From positions 8,218 through 61,247 of the forward strand of contig CAKOGP040000480.1 of the NCBI GenBank assembly GCA_933822405.4: DNA of 53,030 nt, written 5' to 3'. Made by a program: the position numbers and the translations under genes. How positions within the stretch are numbered: the first letter of the stretch is position 1; each line of letters opens with the position of its first letter. Positions 22,227 through 33,800 of the stretch are shown here, one piece after another. The notes under the pieces are model-generated. The model was not told where the DNA came from. It did not search any database and was given only the letters and a program-made list of their open reading frames with translations. The stretch is from Cylindrotheca closterium. Its lineage: Eukaryota; Bacillariophyta; Bacillariophyceae; Bacillariales; Bacillariaceae.

Positions 22227-22841
22227 CTAATCTTGTTCTCCTTGAATCAATGATCTGAAATCCAAGAACTTTTGTCCCTGTAGAGGTTTGCTCATGAAAT
22301 CTCCCCACATCTTTTCAGTCGGACAATATTCAATAGTCACATTTCCTTTCTTGACTTGATCAGTCATAAAGAAATATCGAATGTTCAAAGCTCGGCTTCG
22401 CTTTCCAGCACTATCACGTCCATTCTTTTCCAATAGAATAGAACTTTTGTTATCCTGGTATAGGATGTTCTTTTCAACAGGATAACCTTGTGCTTCCACA
22501 AACAATTTTGTCCACAATATCTGTGTCGCAGCATCATCGACACCAATCAATTCGGCTTCTGTCGAACTTTGACTGTTCAACTTCTGCTTCTTAGAGATTA
22601 TCTGTAATCCTCCTTCACCCATAGTCAATACACCTCCAGTGTGACTTCTGAAATCTGGATGAACTGCAAATGATGCATCAATATACCATTTGAAAGTTCG
22701 TAAATCTTTTGCACTCAACGTCAGGTGCATTCCCTTTGTTCCATTCAGATAATACATCAGCTTCACTAGCTTCTTCCAATCAGTTTCATTTGGTTTCTGT
22801 ACTCTTGTAGAAAGTACTGAAATAGTTGGAGCAATATCCAA
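22227..22841 (-). pseudogene. Family B RNase H domain (best kept part)
   Basis: 204 codons of copia pol C-terminus: LMYYLNGTKGMHLTL, SHTGGVLTMGEGG, the SSTEAELIGVDDA block with the catalytic Glu, LYQDNKSSILLEKNGR with an Asp, and KPLQGQKFLDF. It ends 64 bases before the 3' LTR. The domain is uninterrupted, but it is separated from the RT part by frame breaks, so no complete polyprotein can be made. Confidence 0.85.
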
Positions 22842-22862
22842 TCTTGCTCTCTTACTCAGAAA

Positions 22863-24057
22863 TTATCCTTTGGCAATGAATGTATGAAAAGTTTCATGTT
22901 TTTCATCATCCAATTTTTCTCCTTTTCCGATTGATAGCAAATCATTCCTTTCCGGTGTCTTACACCCTTTATTTTCCTTGAACTTCACAGGAAATTCATT
23001 CAACATTTGATTAACATAGTCATCCATTTGGACTTTGATTTTCCCCCTTTTACTGAAATCTAGGGTCATTCGTGAATTTTTCCTTGCTTAGATTTGACTG
23101 GTTTGATTGAACCATACTTTTGATTCATCCATTCACAAAAATCATCATTCACTTTTGGACCAATGTGGCTTGATAATAGATCGTCCACATGAAATCAAAT
23201 AGTTTGTTGTTTGCCGTTCACAATCTTGTTGGCAATACATCCATCGTATGAATTAAAAATAAAACCATGTTTCTCCATGTCTCCTCTCAACTTTTTGTAC
23301 CAGAGCATAGAGGCCTCTAACATCCCATAGATGGCTTGCAATACTCTCACATGAATGGTTTTCCTTGGACTGAATATGTCCTCTTTATTCACTTCATCAT
23401 TTTCACAATTATCATTGTCACTTGATTTGTCCGAATTATTGTCAGATTCATCATTTTCATTCTCATTTTCATCCAAATTTGCCACAAATTCGCGAACATC
23501 ATTGACTTGAGTTTCACATTCTTTGATTTCATCTTGAATTTGATCAATTAAATCGTCATTTTCCTCATATGTTTTGCGTGTTTCCTCGTGTTCTTCATTG
23601 TTAAGTGATTTGACATCTTCCTTGTCTTTTTGAATGTCTTCTTCAATTTCTTGAATCTTTTCATTTAAATCCTCATCATTCTGATATTTGTCATTTGGAT
23701 TGGGATCTTGATCGGAATTTTTGTCATCATTTCTCCGTCTCAATCGTTGATAAATACTTGCAACACTCCTGTCTTCTGTCTGTTCTTCAACAGTTTTGGT
23801 GTGTTCATCATCATAAGTTTCAATAAATTCTTCCGCTTCTTCAAGTAAAGCATCAATTTCATCTTGATCAATCTTTTCATTACAAATATTCTCATTGCTT
23901 TGTCTGTATTCATTTTTGTGTGGAATATATGTATCATCCTACACTTCATCTGGGTCCACTCCTGTGAGCAAATCACCATCCAATATGATTTCACCATTCT
24001 TCCAATGATAAGTACGCAAATCACGAACGCCTTTGTCGTGTGCCATTTGTTCCACAA
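22863..24057 (-). pseudogene. Family B linker and reverse transcriptase remnant
   Basis: From 23743 down, a highly acidic, Asn/Asp/Glu-rich linker (NDDKNSDQDPNPNDKYQ) leads straight into late RT text (LQAIYGMLEASMLWYKKLR). The RT fingers and the first catalytic Asp region are therefore missing. An in-frame TGA stands immediately before the active-site text FHVDDLLSSHIGPKVND (23190-23140). A frame change leads to TLDFSKRGKIKVQMDDYV at 23069-22863. The 24057-23740 part has the linker in another frame. Confidence 0.75.
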
Positions 24058-24931
24058 TTTTGATCACTTGTTTGGTGATTGGAAGTGCCGTTACATACAG
24101 TCTTATTACTGCCTTTTTTGTATTAAGATCAAGTAACATATGTCCCGCTTGTATGCTGTCATAAATACCATCAATTGTTCTTGATCGTTGACTGTTGTTG
24201 GTCGTGTGACCATATCCTTGTACAAAGGATCCAATTTCAGCAACACATTCTTTTGAAAAATCCACCGGTTTTTGTCTAAAAATCATATGTGGACTGTAAT
24301 ATTTTGAAATTCCCTCCTTTGCAGGATAAAAGTTAATAACCTTTGTCACATGCTTGAGTAAAGCAATAGTCAAAACCTTGGGAATTGCCTTGAACACCAT
24401 TTGATGATAGTGTGCTCGGAATAATCCTTTCAATGTTTGATTGCTGCGCTCAATAGTTGGTTCGTGTTCGCCAGGCGCGGCATAATTCATGGTCACATTC
24501 ATGTTATCTTTCATGTCATCAAATACCGGCTTGAATTTCTTATCGCAATAAATAGTTTTGATTCAAAATTCCGCATGATTATATATGCGTAAAATTTTGT
24601 CAATCCACTTGTGAATAACATCTTTTGTCCGATCTTTCAGTTCAGTACAGAATCGGAATTTGATCGCTTTGTCAATACTGACAAAAAACGTGACATTGTT
24701 GATAAACATAATGTCGATGCATAAATCCAGGTTTGAATTGTGTTTCAGGAGTTCCTTGGGCATTTCGATCCAATCGTCAACCACCGCCTTTGGTGTTGGT
24801 TGCTTTTGTTTGCCCTTAATTGTTGAAACGCTTGGTCCATATATCTTTTCAGAGATATTAACATCTTGCTCCGTAATTGGACAATTCTTGAAAATTTCCC
24901 CAAATTGCCAACTTGAATAGTTCTGCACCAA
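23939..24931 (-). pseudogene. Family B integrase, broken
   Basis: Two frames cover a copia integrase. The first (24931-24563) has ITEQDVNISEKIYGPSVST and LDLCIDIMFINNVTFFVSI, with the first Asp of the DDE triad. The second (24514-23939) has NYAAPGEHEPTIERSNQTLK with the Glu, matching GDHEPTAERNN of family A. It then has PKVLTIALLKHVTKVINFY. The stretch holding the second Asp spans the break at about 24540. Confidence 0.75.
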
Positions 24932-24976
24932 GTGCTCCCATCATATGATAGCCACTCCATGCAACATTTGCTCGTT

Positions 24977-25760
24977 TCACTTGTTGTTTGTGAAACCCTC
25001 TTTGTTCTTCTCCACACTCTGTAGAGCACAGTACCCTTGCACATCATTATTATCAAGTCCATGTGCATGGTCATGAAACATTGTTGTTACCATAGCAGGT
25101 TTGTTAACCAAAGTATATAATCCATTGCGATGTCCAAATTGCCATGTAGTCCCATTTCTAGTCACAAAGAAGCTGTTCTCTCTCTTTGTTTCCATAAATA
25201 CATCAAATCCATCTTTTACCATATTCGACAAGCTGTTGACGTTATTGCTAGCTCTTGTGTCAAGCTTACAAACAGAGTCAAATACGTTATCAATTCCTTC
25301 TTGATAAAGTCTTCTTCCCTCGACATTAGAGGCATAATGGAATCCTCCATGAATTCCTTGTAGACTTCCTTCTTTAAAGTCATGTTCATTGGTTTGCAAA
25401 TGAAAAGTAGATCCACTGTCCAAGTGGATATCATGATAGTTGTTGAGTTGGAATAACATTATTCCTTGTGGTCTTGTATCATCATTCGTATGTCCTCGTT
25501 GAATAAGTTGTCCTCCATGGGATCCATTGTTGCAACGTCCATAGTTCCATTGAGTATTTGAATCACCCGATCCATTATCATCATGCGTTACATTTTTGTC
25601 ACGTTGCATATTCTGTCGATTACCACAACCATTCGCGTCCGAATAATCCCTATATTTGTCCGGGTTTTTCCATTTTTCCCACGGCTTCAATTTGTCCACA
25701 CATTGAGGTGCGACATGATCTTTTGATCCGAACACAAAACACGCTCAAGTTTGTTGTTGA
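24977..25760 (-). pseudogene. Family B zinc knuckle and protease region
   Basis: It starts with CFVFGSKDHVAPQC, a CX2CX4HX4C zinc knuckle in which the second Cys is Phe. A Gly/Asn-rich spacer follows, then HDIHLDSGSTFHLQ, the aspartic protease active site (DSGS) typical of copia. Further text (NGTTWQFGHRNGLYTL) precedes the integrase. Confidence 0.75.
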
Positions 25761-26818
25761 GAAAACTGAGCTTTATCATTTTGATTGTTGTTTGGCTTGT
25801 TTTGTTTACCTTGTCCATTCAAATTTCCTCCATTCAAATTCTTCTTCCTATTATCGTGTTTGTGTTGGTTCAAAACATCAGCAGCATTTTCCAAAGTAGT
25901 TGGAAATGTACAAAGCTGTTTGAAATCCAGATGCTTCAATGTGTACTGCATTGTCATTCCATCAATTCTTGATTGATACTTGGCTCTATCGGAATTATAC
26001 AGAAATCCGTTGGCCATGAATCTTTCCCATGGTTCCTTTTTATGTTGCAATTGTTCAGCATTGCTTCCCAATAAATCATATTCCTGACTCTTCTCAGTAA
26101 ATTTGTCCAAAAAATCATCACCGAGCAAAGCTTGCAATGCCTTCGCCCTTTCTTCAAATCATTTACAAAAACTCGCAATGTTTTCCTTCTCCTTTTGATG
26201 GCAATTAATCAGATTGCTCATTGTCTTCCACAGACCAAAATATTCCCATTCTGTATCAACAGTAGTCGTCATAAATTTCTTGATCCGCATCAATAACTCC
26301 ACAGGATCATTGAACAGTTTGTTATCAAAGTCAGCTTCTCGCTCAAGCTTGTCCACCATGTGATCGGTGCACATCTTCATAATCATTCCATAGACATTGC
26401 GTTTATTGTTATCAAACGCGTTCTTCCTGGCCTTCCAATCCTTTCGATCAGCCAAATAGTTAGTTCTTCTTTCTTCATTCTTGATCTCCTTATCAGGATT
26501 GCTGTCATTAGTCACCAATACCAATGTTGGTTTCACACTTTCAATATCGAACAGACTCAAGGTTCGTACACTCTGGATCATGTCATCAATATGATCCATC
26601 TTCATCGTTGATATTTTAATCACCAATGTCTTCTTCACTTCATCAAAGCTAAATTCGGGAATGTTTCCTCTAGTCAGAGGATGAAACTTCTTCTCTTTCT
26701 GGCTACCATTGCCACTCTTATTTCCATTGTATTGACCATTACCTCGGCCTTGCTGCGATCTTCCTCGTCCAGCATTTCTTCCATTGGAACCACATCCAGT
26801 ATTTTGAAAATCGTCCAC
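25745..26818 (-). pseudogene. Family B gag, frameshifted
   Basis: The start at 26818 gives MDDFQNTGCGSNGRNAGRG, a Gly/Arg/Asn-rich head. The capsid part follows (EREADFDNKLFNDPVELLM, related to RGEADFRTTVEDPIKLLKR of family A gag). The frame stops at 26159 (TGA) after ENIASFCK and continues in 26137-25745 with LLGDDFLDKFTEKSQEYDLL and MQYTLKHLDFKQLCTFPTT. An Asn/Gln/Lys-rich stretch ends it before the zinc knuckle. Confidence 0.75.
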
Positions 26819-26899
26819 TCATCATGAGCAAGTTCCTATTCTTTCAAGTCGTAGGAATATATCGACTCCCAATTCAATTCAGTGACTTTTTATAATATA

Positions 26900-27450
26900 T
26901 GTTAGAAGTAAGCGATCCACTGCCGCCTGCAATCTACCTGTTCAATTGACTGCGATTTAGCTGTCCAGGTATTGTTGCCTTCTAAGTATATGAATTTACA
27001 GTATATAGAAGTATATAGATCTATCAGAGATCCTACTTTATCAACCAATTCACTTGTTGCTTGCAATATATTATAAAAAATGAGAACAGTCTGTCAACTT
27101 TTGACTTTGACTCTTTCTTCTCCAGCTCAGTGGAAATTCTCAAAATTCTCTCTATGTCAGCCTGACATGCTACAAGTTCAATCTGTTTATCCGTTCATCT
27201 TCCACAGTAGTCTGTACTTTGATTAGTATCCAAGTTTGGTTCTTGTTTGAATCTTGCTTTCTTACATCATCAATATGATGATCTCCATAGAAATTAATTG
27301 TCTTTTCTGACTTGCCATGCGCAATATTTTTAGTCGCATCAGTCTTCATTTTTAGTCGTATCAGTCGACATCATTTCTCTATCGTTCACATGAATTCTCT
27401 TTTTCTCGTTTCTCCAAATATGTACTTAAAAAATCCTAATATATCCAACA
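26900..27450 (-). repeat. Family B 5' LTR, complete
   Basis: From 27450 down it begins TGTTGGATATATTAGG and ends CGCTTACTTCTAACA at 26900, 551 bases. Both ends resemble the family A LTR (TGTTGGGATATG...ATTCTAACA), so the two families are related. Gag starts about 80 bases beyond. Confidence 0.75.
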
Positions 27451-28260
27451 GCCTTGACTTGTCTTGGAGTGAATCCTTCCTTGTTCTTTTGAACGGTTGC
27501 CATCTTGGAGGTCATCTCGAGTCCAGCATATCCATTCTGTTTGTTTGAAGAAAGTTTGACATGGGGTTGATGATTTGAGTTGCTTAACTGGCAACGGTAC
27601 ATTGCACATGCCTTTTTGGCACCTGGTTCAACATTTGCTCCAAGTTGCTCCAACACATACACACCCTTACAATTCACAAATTGCATCTTTTTGTTTTTAT
27701 CACAATGCACAATAAAAGCATTGTCAGCATCAGTATCCAAAGTAATGCGGTATCCCACAGCAATCATCTCGCGCATAGCAAGTACATTGGCAATTCCATC
27801 TTCATCGTGATAAACTGGAGGTGGAAATCTTCCTAGAAAACCTTCTTTGTCAAGAACTCTGCTGCCCACGTAAGTGTGCATTTCAAGTTCTTTCTCAGCA
27901 TGACGGAGTCCACACATGAGCTCACCATTACAAAATGGTGGTGTTTGTACAACCACTGTCCATGATGACATGATCATACAACCCAAATGGATCTCTTTCC
28001 TTTCTTCGGCTTTGAATAAACTGCAGACCTCGATCTGCTTCAGTAGCAAGATCAGGCAAATCTTCATCTTCACTAGCATAGTGCCAGTCGGCTTGAAGTT
28101 TGACATTTGTCGTACCAGCAGGACATGGAATAAGATAGACATCATTGCCATTCTCATCCTTTCCCTTGATAGCATCGTGAAAGACATTTGACGTATCAAA
28201 ATATCCAGTTTTCACAGCTTGCGGAGTTCGAGCTTGAGTTGCATCAAATCCTTGGCGCAC
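27451..28260 (-). pseudogene. Family A protease region, interrupted by family B
   Basis: The frame at 28260-27928 reads to HVIMDSGCTNTTI, the copia protease site (DSG). After a shift, 28199-27451 carries GLRHAEKELEMHTYVGSRVL and DADNAFIVHCDKNKKMQF, which match the family A copy at 40680-41039 nearly word for word. The text ends in NKEGFTPRQVK, where the family B LTR begins. In the other copy the same text continues into integrase. Confidence 0.85.
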
Positions 28261-28776
28261 TTGAGCACCACTGAAGTTGAGTTGGAATCTGCATGAGCTG
28301 CATTCCAGAAGGAACTTGCATCATTTGATTACCTGTAGTACCAGCAAGTCGCAAAGGTGTGTTAACGCTTCCCACAACACTTGATGCTCCACTTGTGGAT
28401 GCTGAAGCTCCAGGAACTATGGCTGGAACAGTAGCTGGGATAGTTGCTCCAATCTGATTAAGATTGAACTTCTTCCCATAATTGACATATTGATCCTGAT
28501 TCTTCCATTGGGTCTTTGGTAACAGTCTGTCTGGGCATTTTGGAGACATATGGTCTTTGTTGCCACACACATAACATGCTGCCTTCTTTCCATCCTCTGG
28601 TTTCCCCTTTCCTTTTCCTTTACCTTTACCTTTACTAGGTTGGTCTTTTCCTTGGTAGAGGCTCGCTCCCGGATTTTAATCACTTCCATGTGAATCTTCA
28701 ACATATCTTGTGCTTTGCTGACCTTCTTTGGATAATAATCCACTTCTCTGCAATAGTTTGTCTGAAGATCCAGCAT
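28244..28776 (-). pseudogene. Family A zinc knuckle and gag C-terminal linker
   Basis: Two overlapping frames. The first (28776-28417) reads LMLDLQTNYCREVDYYPKK followed by a Lys-rich run. The second (from about 28580) gives CYVCGNKDHMSPKC, a perfect CX2CX4HX4C zinc knuckle. A Pro/Ala/Ser-rich spacer follows (ATVPAIVPGASASTSGASS). The frame change lies in the Lys-rich stretch. Confidence 0.8.
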
Positions 28777-29594
28777 CAGAGGAGCTGTTCTCGTTCGATT
28801 GCTGTTGCATAGAAATCCTGTTGCAAGAACGGCTTCAAAGATATCATCCTTGAACTTGTTTTGAGCAGCAGTATCAGTGCTAGCAATAGCAAATACGCTT
28901 TCATCTTGACTGCAAAATTTCGGAACCAGGCCATGCCATATAGATCTTGCAGGACTTCAGCCTGTCTCAAGAATCGTTCCTTGAAATGCATCAAGTTTTT
29001 GGTTGTTCCTTGCTTCATAGCAAAGAACTTTTGATTTGCTTCCCAGAAATCCAAGAAATCATATTCAGCATCAGCACTCTTCTTCATGAATCGTTCAATA
29101 CGTTTCAAGAGTTTGATCGGATCTTCAACAGTAGTCCTGAAATCGGCTTCACCTCGAAGCTTGATATCCATCGCCTTTGTCGCAAACTTCAGCATGATGT
29201 TTGATTTGACGGTTCTCTTGTTTGTCTCAAAGTAGGCTGATCTTTGCATGTTCTCGTCGAGCTTTGCAGAATAGAGAATCTTGTTTTGGGCCATCTCTGT
29301 TTCTCTTGCAACAGCTTCAGTTTGAGTTGGAGCGTTCAATCTTGGAGCGATTGCATTGAAGTTGATCGACTTTCCATCTTGAATTGATTTCACCATGTCT
29401 TCGGAACATTTCATTCCAGAAGCTTGGATATAGTCAATCACTCTTTCTTTGGCATCTTCGTATGACGATCTTGCCTTTCCATTGTTTTCATCTTTTGTTG
29501 AAAATAGATTTTTCACAATTGTTGAACTCAAATTGCTCTTGACTTTCTGAGGAGTCACACGTCCTTTTCCACCACCGGATGAAGAACGTCCCAT
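28776..29594 (-). pseudogene. Family A gag (capsid part)
   Basis: The first ATG is 29594 (MGRSSSGGGKGR); the open frame begins at 29612 with GTG. About 270 codons: SFEDAKERVIDYIQASGMKC-type text, EAVARETEMAQNKILYSAKL, RGEADFRTTVEDPIKLLKR and ERFLRQAEVLQDLYG. It would form the virus-like particle. It is the best preserved family A gag here; the copy at 39649 is interrupted by a TGA at the Arg of KLRGEAD. Confidence 0.8.
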
Positions 29595-29676
29595 TGTCAA
29601 CGAATCACTCACTCCTTTGTAGATAAGGCAGTGCTGTTCTTGACGAAAATTTGTTTTGTTGCCTTTTGTGATTGAA

Positions 29677-30186
29677 TGTTAGAATAAAGCAAAATGTGCT
29701 CTATTGTGAGTGCCTTTAGCGCTTAGAACAAACTCTCTGCAATCTAAATTTGTAATTGACTGTACAACACTTTCACGACAATAGTTCTCCTGTGTCTAGG
29801 TATACTTTGAGTGAAATTGTTCCTATTTGATTAATATTTGGCTTGAATTGATGATTCAATCACAAAAGTAAGTTCAACCATTTTCCCTTGGAAAATCCCT
29901 TGTTTACAGAACTTGATTTGACCTCTACGACAATTCTGTGTTGAATGCAGTACTTTGGGACATCTTGTATTATTATTCCCTACTGCATTGTACACAACAC
30001 CGATATCTCACTTGTATAGGGTCATTCCTTTTTTGTGTGGATGTATATTGTTTGACAGACTTGCGTCTGGCATACTGCGTCAAATCCCAACATCACGATC
30101 AAAGTCCGATAGTACGTGTCAAAAACTTTGTACTTGAATAGTTTCTTTTTGGAACATAAAAACTCATATTTTGTCATATCCCAACA
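29677..30186 (-). repeat. Family A 5' LTR (minus-strand element)
   Basis: From 30186 down TGTTGGGATATGAC... to ...TTTATTCTAACA at 29677, 510 bases. It matches the plus-strand LTR at 39056-39566 including the indels that make both about 18 bases longer than the 492-base LTRs. The gag leader after the LTR (TTCAATCACAAAAGGCAAC) is also shared with that copy. Confidence 0.9.
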
Positions 30187-30486
30187 AGCTTTAACGAGCA
30201 CACCATTTAGCGTGCTTTTGATTGCGTCCACTGTGTCGAAAACCACAATTTGGATGTGAAAAAATGGCAGGTATGATAAATATGTGCGGATTTTTTTGTG
30301 TGAGCAACAGTAGAGATTCTACGCACGTCGCTTACAAATCTCACTTTCCGGATCAAAAATATATTTGAAATGGTCATAACAACAAATAACGGACATAATG
30401 ACCAACAGTTATTTTGGAAGTTGTGAACTTTGGAAATTTTGTCTTTTCATTTGCGTCTTTGTCTTTTCATTTGCGTCAACATCAAC
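30187..30486. other. No feature recognised
   Basis: About 300 bases between the family A LTR and the AT-hook gene relic. No open frame of note; it could contain the upstream region of that gene. Confidence 0.5.
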
Positions 30487-31410
30487 ATGGGCCGTCCGAA
30501 AGGAAGTAAGAACAAAAAATGCAATAAAAAGGCTGGAGGCGACCAGAAGTCAAAGAAATTTCAAACTGCAAAGGAGGAGAAAGCTAAGAGAAGCCATGAG
30601 TACTTCCTCTCATGGCAACATCAAAATGATTCATCCTCTGTGAAGTCACCACACCCTATGGAGGAAGCAATTTTCAAGATTTCAAAAGAACTGATGGCAG
30701 AGGTTTTTGACCATTTGTCAAAACCAAAAGGGAAATTTGTCCAAGGCACTGTTGATTTTACAAGTGGGAATGCTTGGGAAGTGAAATATGATGAGGACAA
30801 TGACGGGTCTGCAAATGGAATTGGGGACTACAGAATTGGTGCATCAAGTGATGATGACAAATCATCAGCTTCATCGACAAGGTATTGCCAGTCGTACACA
30901 CCAAGCCAAGGGATGCCTTTGTACAACTACTTAATGGAAGTACAAGGCAAAATTGTTGATGACAAAAACTGTAAACAACAAAAGTTCATCCATCCAAGTA
31001 AATCACCACTGGCATCCGGTCTGGGGAAATCTCCCAATCCAAGCAACTTCTACAAAGATGTTGTGGTTTGAGTATGGATACCAGATGCACAGTTCAAGCG
31101 CCTGTACTACAAATACAAGTGCCCAAGTTGCCAATCCAATTCAATCAACACAAAACATCAGGGAAGTTGGCGCCCTACAATTGCAAATGGGGATATCCAT
31201 TGGGTCTTTTTTTCTTGATGTCGATGCTCAAATAAGGCTTGTAAGAATAAGACTTTTTCTACAATCAGCCAAGAGTTTTTAAATGATCTACCTTCATGCA
31301 TTTTGGATGAATTTGAATAACTGTTTCCACCAAAAGGCGTAGGCATTTTGACTGACATGCTACGATCACTATCAATTCAAACCAGCTCTCCTTGGGGGAG
31401 GGGAAATCGG
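30487..31410 (+). pseudogene. Broken gene with AT-hook-like start and Cys cluster
   Basis: The start ATG at 30487 gives MGRPKGSKNKKCNKK, an AT-hook-like DNA-binding motif. A Ser/Asp-rich middle follows. A TGA at 31069-31071 interrupts it, but the same frame continues with VWIPDAQFKRLYYKYKCPSCQSN, a CX2C pair in a conserved-looking setting. After a frame change near 31215 the text CKNKTFSTISQEFLNDLPSC follows, then LFPPKGVGILTDMLRSLSI with one more stop. This order (Pro-Asp-x-Gln-Phe, CPxCQS, CKxKTF, FLNDLP) resembles the DUF6729-type domain found in large eukaryotic mobile-element genes. That naming is from memory and uncertain. The function is unknown. Confidence 0.45.
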
Positions 31411-32719
31411 TATACTCTGAGTTTTTTGTTTGGGCATAAAATCGCATGTTGAATATTTTACTCAATACGTATATCCATATGTTCTTTGTCTCTGTAATTT
31501 ATTTAGGAAAAACGCGCGCAGACATAGCACAGCTCAGTCGTACGTGTGCTTTTATGTGCACTTCACATCTCTGCTGGCACGTGCATAACGAATCATCGCC
31601 CGAACAAACAACATGACAAACAACATCACACCAGGACAAATATCACATTTGCTATTCCATTCTTTGATCTGTGTGGTTTCAATCCAGTTGGAAAATTGAA
31701 CTCCTTTGTGGCTCTTCCCATCAGTAGTAATGGCATATCCAAATTCCTCAGAGACAGGCTCCTCCATTTACTTCCGCAAAGTCTAGCTTTTTACACTTCT
31801 GTCTCTCATACTTTCATTGCGCGAAGTGACAAACAGTGTGTAGCTATGAAAGTTTTGATTTTGATGTTCCAATTCCTTGCCTTTTACTAGGTTGGAGTCT
31901 TGTTGCGGTGAAGTGCTATAAATGTCAGGACAGTCTACAGGTAGGATATCCACTGCTACCAATGGATCTACTCCATCCCATTGCAACTGGAGTGCTAGTA
32001 CAATGAAAAGACTGCTTTGGTGGAATCCCTTATCCTTTACTGCGGATCAACATCAACTTGGGCATACAAAAGACATTTCAAGTCAGCCATCAAGTGTTTT
32101 TGAGAATACGACAACAAAGAAAGCTTTGATTTGACCGTGACTTGATCCTAGATCAATCAAATTCTTCCCTACAAACAAAACCAACCGTCTGTAATGAAGA
32201 TGATGAAGACAACAACAACAACCCTCTGCTACACACCACTACAGACCCTGACTTAAGTTATGGACATTTGAACTGCCTCCGGCCATCAGCAGCATCATCA
32301 TGGCTGTCATCACCTGCAGAATCATCAGCTTTGTTTTGATCAAACTCCACACGCTCTCTATCAATTTTGTTCCACATGCTCTGTTTACTTTGTTTGCGCC
32401 TGACGGCAATCAATTTGTCCTATCGTTGTCATTCTGATCTGTTATCAAATACATTACAGTCTCATCTTCAAGATTGTCTGTGATTGTCTGTCTGTTTCAT
32501 TCAAGAACCCAAAGCAATACTAGCTATATGCATTTGTTGCATTCATCCGATAGTGGACAGAAACATGAAAACCAGCACACAAGTACCCTGCCATTGTAGT
32601 ATCATTGATGGGCACAGTGTGATGAGCGGTTTGTGGAAATTGATGGCTGTGTTTTGCAAGCCACCAAAACCATTATGGTAGGCTTACCACCTTTTTTGAG
32701 GACTGCATCCTCTTTCAAA
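31411..32719. other. No gene recognised
   Basis: About 1.3 kb with only short open frames on both strands (for example 31546-31890 and 31922-32134), none with recognisable domains. It may include the decayed 3' part of the AT-hook gene. Confidence 0.45.
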
Positions 32720-33800
32720 AGATGCTGAGCAACTGTTGTTTCATAGTACCATGAAGGACTAGAAGTAAATTTGACATTGATCCACTAGTAAATAAGGACA
32801 ATGATTCATAGTAGCTAGTACTAGTAGCTAGCCATACTTATATTTAAGACCAGGAGTAGGACAACCGGACGGCTGGTGAGCCCAACGTGTTGTACCCAGA
32901 TGATTGTAATCTAGAAATATTGCATGGTTACTACTTGTAGGCTAAGACATAAGAACATGAGTTGTAAGATTTCATGCTGCTGGGCCACTGGTAGGCTCGA
33001 ATGTAGTACCAGAAGTGCATTTGATGTTAGTCCGCTAGTAGTACAAACTCATGATTCATATCTAGTAGTAGGCAAAGATATAGGAACAGATGTTTGACCA
33101 AAAGCAGATCCAAAAGTATGTCCTGACCATGGTAGTCTACTAGCTACTAGGTCCAGAGTTCTTGAGACCAGAAGTTGGACCAGCTGTTGATTCCAAGAAG
33201 TAAGTCTAGGGTATTTTACTAGTAAGAATTTATATTGGGCCATTGACTAGTAGGTTCATGTATAGGACAAGAACTTATGTTCGATGTTGGACGGCAAGTA
33301 ACAGCTGCTGACGACGCATGGCTAGTAGGCTACAATGGCCATGTAAAATCGCCGTACCGGTATGTTGGACCAAGAAAAGTAGATCCAAAAGTAGGTTCAG
33401 ATCATGGTAATCTAGTAGTAAGATTTCATGTTGAGCCACTGGTACTAGCCTCACAAGTAGGACCGGAAGTACAGTTCAATATTTGTTGATCAGAAAAGTA
33501 CAAATGGATGACTCATATCTAGTAATGGGCTAAAGTGTATTTTTAAGAACGGATCATGTTTTACCAGAAGTCAATTTAAAAGTAGGTCCTGGTCATGGTA
33601 ATCTAATAGGACCAGATATTGGGCCCTTAAATTGGAAGTACGCCAATGGTAGCCAGCTAGTTTCAGAAGCTAAGATGTATGACCAGAGGTTTGACCGCCA
33701 AGGGTAGATCAGGAAGTATGTTGCAATCTTGGTAATTTAGTACTAGACTTTGAGGTTGGGCAATGGGCGATATCCAAGCTTCATACTAGTCAGTACTCAA
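32720..33800 (+). repeat. Degenerate repeat field rich in CTAGTA
   Basis: Several segments recur with changes: AAGATTTCATG...GGCCACTGGTA (about 32967 and 33420), GATCCAAAAGTA(T/G)G followed by GACCATGGTA(G/A)TCTA (about 33107, 33381, 33580), and GACCAGAAGT with CTAGTAG at many places. Units are unequal in length, so this is an old, diverged tandem array rather than a simple satellite. No open frame is associated. Confidence 0.55.

Larger units (their letters stand above)
22093..27450 (-). mobile_element. Copia family B element, inserted into a family A element
   Basis: It reads from 27450 down to 22093: a full 5' LTR (27450-26900), gag, zinc knuckle and protease region, integrase, acidic linker, RT remnant, RNase H, polypurine tract, and the first 71 bases of the 3' LTR. 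The 5' LTR starts inside family A pol: the sequence CAAGACAAGTCAAGG of family A runs up to 27451. The other half of the family A element is not found below 22093, so a deletion followed the insertion. Confidence 0.85.

Noticed and set aside
23195..23743. Acidic frame as a host chaperone-like or nucleolar protein
   Set aside because: It lies between integrase and RT of family B and parallels the acidic linker of family A at 42194-42598.
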